Positions 57,685-60,979 of a stretch of DNA of 60,979 bases are shown one piece after another (positions within the stretch are counted from its first letter, which is position 1; each line of letters begins with the position of its first letter). Origin of the DNA: Undibacterium sp. (GTDB lineage Bacteria > Pseudomonadota > Gammaproteobacteria > Burkholderiales > Burkholderiaceae_D). The notes under the pieces were generated by a model. It had not been told where the DNA came from, searched no databases, and worked only from the letters and a program-made list of their open reading frames with translations. The translations under genes and the position numbers were made by a program. The stretch is from NCBI RefSeq assembly GCF_030651495.1, contig NZ_JAUSFI010000105.1, forward strand, positions 1 to 60,979, in the 5' to 3' direction.

Positions 57685-57782
57685 CGTTTGCGGGATTAGG
57701 TGTGGCAGCGCACAGAGGGCGCGGACTATAGCCTAGATACTGAGATCCTCAGAACCATTCAAAACCAGACAGAGAGATCGCC

Positions 57783-58412
57783 ATGAAAACCGATACCCAA
57801 TTAAAACACGATGTTATGGCTGCGCTTCAATGGGAGCCTTCTATCAACGTAGGACAAGTTGGTATTGAGGTGATTGATGGGATCGTTACCATGGCGGGGC
57901 AAGTCACTAGCTATGCCGAAAAATGGGAAACCGAGCGTGCGGTGCAACGTGTCTCTGGCGTTAAAGCAATCGCAAGTCAGATCGACGTTATGCTCCCGCT
58001 CACCAGTCAGCGGCATGATGCTGATATTGCGATTTCGGTAGAAAATGTTTTGCACTGGATGAGTTATTTACCCAAGGATAGCGTGAAGGTTGACGTTAAA
58101 AAAGGGTGGATCACACTTTCTGGCGCCGTTGAATGGGAGTTTCAAAGGCAAGCCGTACGCGGCGCAGTGCGCTTTCTGATCGGTGTGAAAGGTGTTGTTG
58201 ATGATATTGCAGTCCAGGCTATCAAGCCTGCGCCTAGGGCCCATGTAGAAATAAAAGCAGCTGCACAGCCGCGACCTCAGTTTGAGGAACAACATACTTC
58301 TGCCCAAATGCTGGGTGCTGGTGTGATGCTAGCTGGTGCTGTGGACAATTGGCACGAACCTGAAGTGGTTAGCGCTTCTTTCTGGCGCACGGCATATGCT
58401 TCACATTGCTGA
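57783..58412 (+). CDS. BON-domain protein with shortened third domain
   Basis: A 209-residue protein of the OsmY type without a signal peptide. Two complete BON domains (about 5-70 and 76-145) are followed by a third in which QHTSAQMLGAGVMLAGAVDNWHEPEVV is readable but which ends at WRTAYASHC, before the last strand expected of the fold. BON proteins associate with membranes under osmotic and other stress. The end may be recent truncation or natural; I could not recover the missing part in other frames. Confidence 0.85.
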   Translation: MKTDTQLKHDVMAALQWEPSINVGQVGIEVIDGIVTMAGQVTSYAEKWETERAVQRVSGVKAIASQIDVMLPLTSQRHDADIAISVENVLHWMSYLPKDSVKVDVKKGWITLSGAVEWEFQRQAVRGAVRFLIGVKGVVDDIAVQAIKPAPRAHVEIKAAAQPRPQFEEQHTSAQMLGAGVMLAGAVDNWHEPEVVSASFWRTAYASHC

Positions 58413-59097
58413 TGTTTACCTGCATTGAATAGACTTTGTTCTTTTATTCGTGCCTTCGTGTCTAATAAGCCAACTATTTAGCCCACGGCTAAATAGCGGA
58501 AGGAGCGCGTCCATTAACGGTTTCGGCTAAGGCCTCAAACCGATTGCGCTAGTTTTTTCGCAAGGTCGTGAGATAGGAAGGGATGGTGCAAAAATAATTT
58601 GTCCCATCCCAACTGCGGAAACAGCCTGAGGCTTTTTAATCGTCAAACAAGCGCCTGAGCAGATTCGTGGCATCGGATTGTTTCACTTGGCTGTATTGAC
58701 GCCTGCCGCCTGATTTCCGTTTCTTTACGGGATGGGCTTTCATTCCCTGCCCGAGTAACCGGATGTCGTGCTGCCCGGGTCGGGGGGCGGTTACCTTATT
58801 TATTTATTTAAATGCGCCGCTTGAACGAAGCTAATTCCGGCAAAAGTTATTTTTATTTGCAAACGTACGCATTGCTTTTTTTTCGTTGACATCCCTATGT
58901 GTGGTAACGCACAGACCACGGTTTTGCCGTCAGATATTGTCCGAAAAGATAACTGCCCGGCTTGTTTTATGTCGGTTATCCACAGCAAACTGGCTATTTG
59001 CAAAAAAGACGACTATGTATGTTACCTTGTCGCAACTCGTCGATTTTCGACATCTCTGCCACCTCACTAGTTAACCACTGGAAGTAAGAATTTACCT
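58413..59097. other. Intergenic region before the Crp/Fnr gene, with a small candidate frame
   Basis: Mostly non-coding. A protein-like stretch on the minus strand (58636-58743) is listed separately. The region just before 59098 should hold the regulator's promoter. Confidence 0.5.
58636..58743 (-). CDS. Candidate small basic protein (uncertain)
   Basis: A 35-codon frame (MKAHPVKKRKSGGRRQYSQV..., ending NLLRRLFDD) looks more like a protein than random sequence, and the reading continues upstream without a stop for 17 codons. The ribosome site (AGGG one base before the ATG) is badly placed, and it could be the end of a decayed gene. Function unknown. Confidence 0.2.
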   Translation of the reverse strand: MKAHPVKKRKSGGRRQYSQVKQSDATNLLRRLFDD

Positions 59098-59847
59098 ATG
59101 TCCAGTATTCACGATCCAAATCAAAATCATCTCCTGGCAGCATTGCTGGACGCAGAGTTTGATCGCTTGGCACCGCATTTAGAATTAATTCCAATGTTAC
59201 TTGGTGATGTGCTCTATGAGTCAGGCGGTAAGCTGCAGTACGTTTATTTTCCAACTACCGCCATCGTGTCGTTGCACTATTTGTTGGAGAACGGCGGCTC
59301 GTCTGAAATCGCAGGCGTTGGTAATGAAGGTGTATTGGGCATTTCTCTTTTTATGGGCGGAGATACGACGCCCAGTCGTGCCGTGGTGCAAACGGGCGGG
59401 CATGCTTATCGCATTAAAGCACAAATTTTAGTAGATGAATTTAATCGTGCCGGACCAGTCATGCGTCTGTTGCTGCGCTATACCCAAGCCTTGATTACGC
59501 ACATGTCGCAGACAGCTGTCTGTAATCGACATCATTCGGTGGAGCAGCAACTGTGCCGCTGGCTCCTGCTGACATTAGACCGCTTGCCATCGAATGAATT
59601 GACGATGACTCAAGAGTTGATTGCCAATATGCTAGGGGTACGAAGAGAAGGCGTGACTGAGGCAGCTGGCAAATTACAAAATTATGGTTTTATCAGTTAT
59701 CGGCGTGGCCATATCACCGTATTGGATAGAGCTGGTTTGGAAGGTAAGGTTTGCGAATGCTATCAAGTGGTCAAGAAAGAATTTACACGATTGCTATCGG
59801 ATGTACATCAGCGCCAAGACCGAGCGACGACAAATCGGGTGACTTAA
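59098..59847 (+). CDS. Crp/Fnr-family transcription regulator
   Basis: A 249-residue DNA-binding protein. The N-terminal cyclic-nucleotide-binding-like domain (LQYVYFPTTAIVSLHYLLENG, VGNEGVLGISLFMGG) lacks the FNR-type N-terminal Fe-S cysteines, so it is not a classical oxygen sensor. The C-terminal winged helix includes MTQELIANMLGVRREGVTEAAGKLQ as recognition helix. It is followed by a sensor protein gene and ends the stress region; it may control some of the neighbouring genes. Confidence 0.9.
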   Translation: MSSIHDPNQNHLLAALLDAEFDRLAPHLELIPMLLGDVLYESGGKLQYVYFPTTAIVSLHYLLENGGSSEIAGVGNEGVLGISLFMGGDTTPSRAVVQTGGHAYRIKAQILVDEFNRAGPVMRLLLRYTQALITHMSQTAVCNRHHSVEQQLCRWLLLTLDRLPSNELTMTQELIANMLGVRREGVTEAAGKLQNYGFISYRRGHITVLDRAGLEGKVCECYQVVKKEFTRLLSDVHQRQDRATTNRVT

Positions 59848-59941
59848 CGATGTCACCGGCTAATTGTTAACGCTTACTTTTTTGACCTGATACTTGATGC
59901 TTACGTCTTTTGTCGCAGTTACAAACTAATGAATAATCAAT

Positions 59942-60979
59942 ATGATAAATAAAATAAAAAATTCATCGATCGATCGGCCAATGTGGATAGGCTTCGGATT
60001 TGCATTTTTCATTTTGCTTACGGTGGCTGGCATTGCATTGAATAATGCGGTGCAATCTGCGTCTTCAGTCGAGTTGCTCGACCATACTCACAAGGTGATG
60101 ACCGGGCTTGACGATTTGAGTTTAAAAATAAGTCGTGCTGAAAATCGACAATGGGCTTATTTCCTCACTAAAGAAAAAAGTTTCCTGATTGAACGCGATA
60201 CCTCACTAGCAGAAGCCAGAGCGAGCTTTCCGCTTCTGCTGGCATTAACACAAGATAACGGTAGTCAACAAAACCGTCTATATCAGTTACAGACTGCTTT
60301 CGATAAACGGGTTGGTATTTTTATTGATGGTCTGGCAATGTTTGATGAACTCGGTTTTAAAGCGACGCAACATCTGTTTGATACCGGACAAGAGACGAAC
60401 GCGGTAATACGAAAAATCATAGATGACGCTAAGCAGGAGGAGCAGGGCTTGCTATCTGCGCGTAGGGATCATGAATTTTCACGCGTCAAAACCATTACAG
60501 TGATTACCGTACTGCTGCTTGCTTTTCTGTTGCTGTTGTCGGCGTGGATACGGCAGGCGATTCGTCGTCGCTTGGCACTTGAACATGCTTGGTATGAAGA
60601 GCAAAGACCCTTACTAAAAACTGGTGCATTGCAAGATGCTATTTTTAACAGCGCCAACTTCTCCAGTATCGCTACCGACGCCAAGGGCGTCATTCAGATT
60701 TTCAATGTCGGTGCTGAACGCATGCTGGGTTATACCGCCGACGAAGTGATGAACAAAATCACGCCGGCTGATATCTCGGATTCACAAGAAGTGATCGTGC
60801 GGGCAGTGGCCTTGAGCAAAGAATTGGATACCCCAATCACACCGGGTTTTGAAGCCTTAGTGTTTAAAGCTTCGCGCGGCATTGAAGATATTTATGAGCT
60901 TACTTATATCCGTAAGGACGGCAGCCGTTTCCCGGCTATCGTGTCGGTTACCGCACTACGCGATGCGCAAGAAAATATC
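59942..60979 (+). CDS. CHASE3-PAS sensor protein (partial, likely histidine kinase)
   Basis: The frame from ATG 59942 stays open to the window edge (346 codons). It has an N-terminal membrane helix (GFAFFILLTVAGIALNN), a periplasmic CHASE3-like domain (SLKISRAENRQWAYFLTKEKSFL), a second membrane helix (TVITVLLLAFLLLLSAW), and a PAS domain (ALQDAIFNSANFSSIATDAKGVIQIFN...GYTADEV). The C-terminal part, probably a histidine kinase or GGDEF output, lies outside the window. It is 94 bases after the Crp/Fnr gene. Confidence 0.85.
   Translation, partial: MINKIKNSSIDRPMWIGFGFAFFILLTVAGIALNNAVQSASSVELLDHTHKVMTGLDDLSLKISRAENRQWAYFLTKEKSFLIERDTSLAEARASFPLLLALTQDNGSQQNRLYQLQTAFDKRVGIFIDGLAMFDELGFKATQHLFDTGQETNAVIRKIIDDAKQEEQGLLSARRDHEFSRVKTITVITVLLLAFLLLLSAWIRQAIRRRLALEHAWYEEQRPLLKTGALQDAIFNSANFSSIATDAKGVIQIFNVGAERMLGYTADEVMNKITPADISDSQEVIVRAVALSKELDTPITPGFEALVFKASRGIEDIYELTYIRKDGSRFPAIVSVTALRDAQENI

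Overview
The window looks like a chromosomal segment of a betaproteobacterium, most likely Burkholderiales and perhaps Oxalobacteraceae. This rests on protein style (lysS next to prfB, a FeoAB locus with a small Cys-rich partner, narGHJI followed by a parvulin, a DUF6544-type protein, minimal egtD-egtB) and moderate GC content. No rRNA, tRNA, CRISPR array or intact insertion sequence was seen.

Layout. 1-626 is a decayed IS4-type transposase. 0.7-3.5 kb holds lysS and prfB (minus strand), prfB with its programmed +1 frameshift. 4.0-13.2 kb is an acyl-chain uptake and beta-oxidation cluster: an AMP-forming acyl-CoA ligase, a LivK-type binding protein, LivH/LivM permeases, LivG/LivF ATPases and a fused enoyl-CoA hydratase/3-hydroxyacyl-CoA dehydrogenase. 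Three matching palindromes (core TACGRTCGT) sit before the ligase, livH and the fused enzyme, so the cluster looks like one regulon of a TetR-type repressor that is not in the window. 13.4-18.8 kb has the ABC-F protein YbiT, an unrecognised protein and feoA-feoB plus a small Cys-rich membrane protein behind a Fur-like box. 19.3-28.9 kb is respiratory nitrate reductase narGHJI, a parvulin isomerase, a hemerythrin-like protein and a multi-pass membrane protein; the block is bracketed by two copies of an interspersed palindromic repeat. 29-39 kb carries a GST, a lipoprotein, ergothioneine genes egtD-egtB, a Pro/Gln-rich exported protein and a four-gene MacAB/NodT-like efflux operon.

39.4-61 kb reads as a stress and central-metabolism region: FMN reductase, DUF6544-like protein, VIT1-like transporter, 6-phosphogluconate dehydrogenase, phosphoglucomutase, HD-GYP protein, a broken and an intact universal stress protein (the intact one behind an FNR/ANR-type box), a putative Na+/H+ antiporter, a Ca2+-type P-ATPase, transketolase, fumarase C, a fatty-acid-hydroxylase-like protein, a BON protein, a Crp/Fnr regulator and a CHASE3/PAS sensor protein cut by the window end.

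The most notable signals are (i) a LivG/LivF pair whose substitutions all fall on one of the two composite ATP sites, (ii) three copies of a hairpin with an invariant core and different but still paired outer stems between tkt and fumC, (iii) the three-site operator family of the acyl cluster, and (iv) the interspersed palindrome flanking the nar block.
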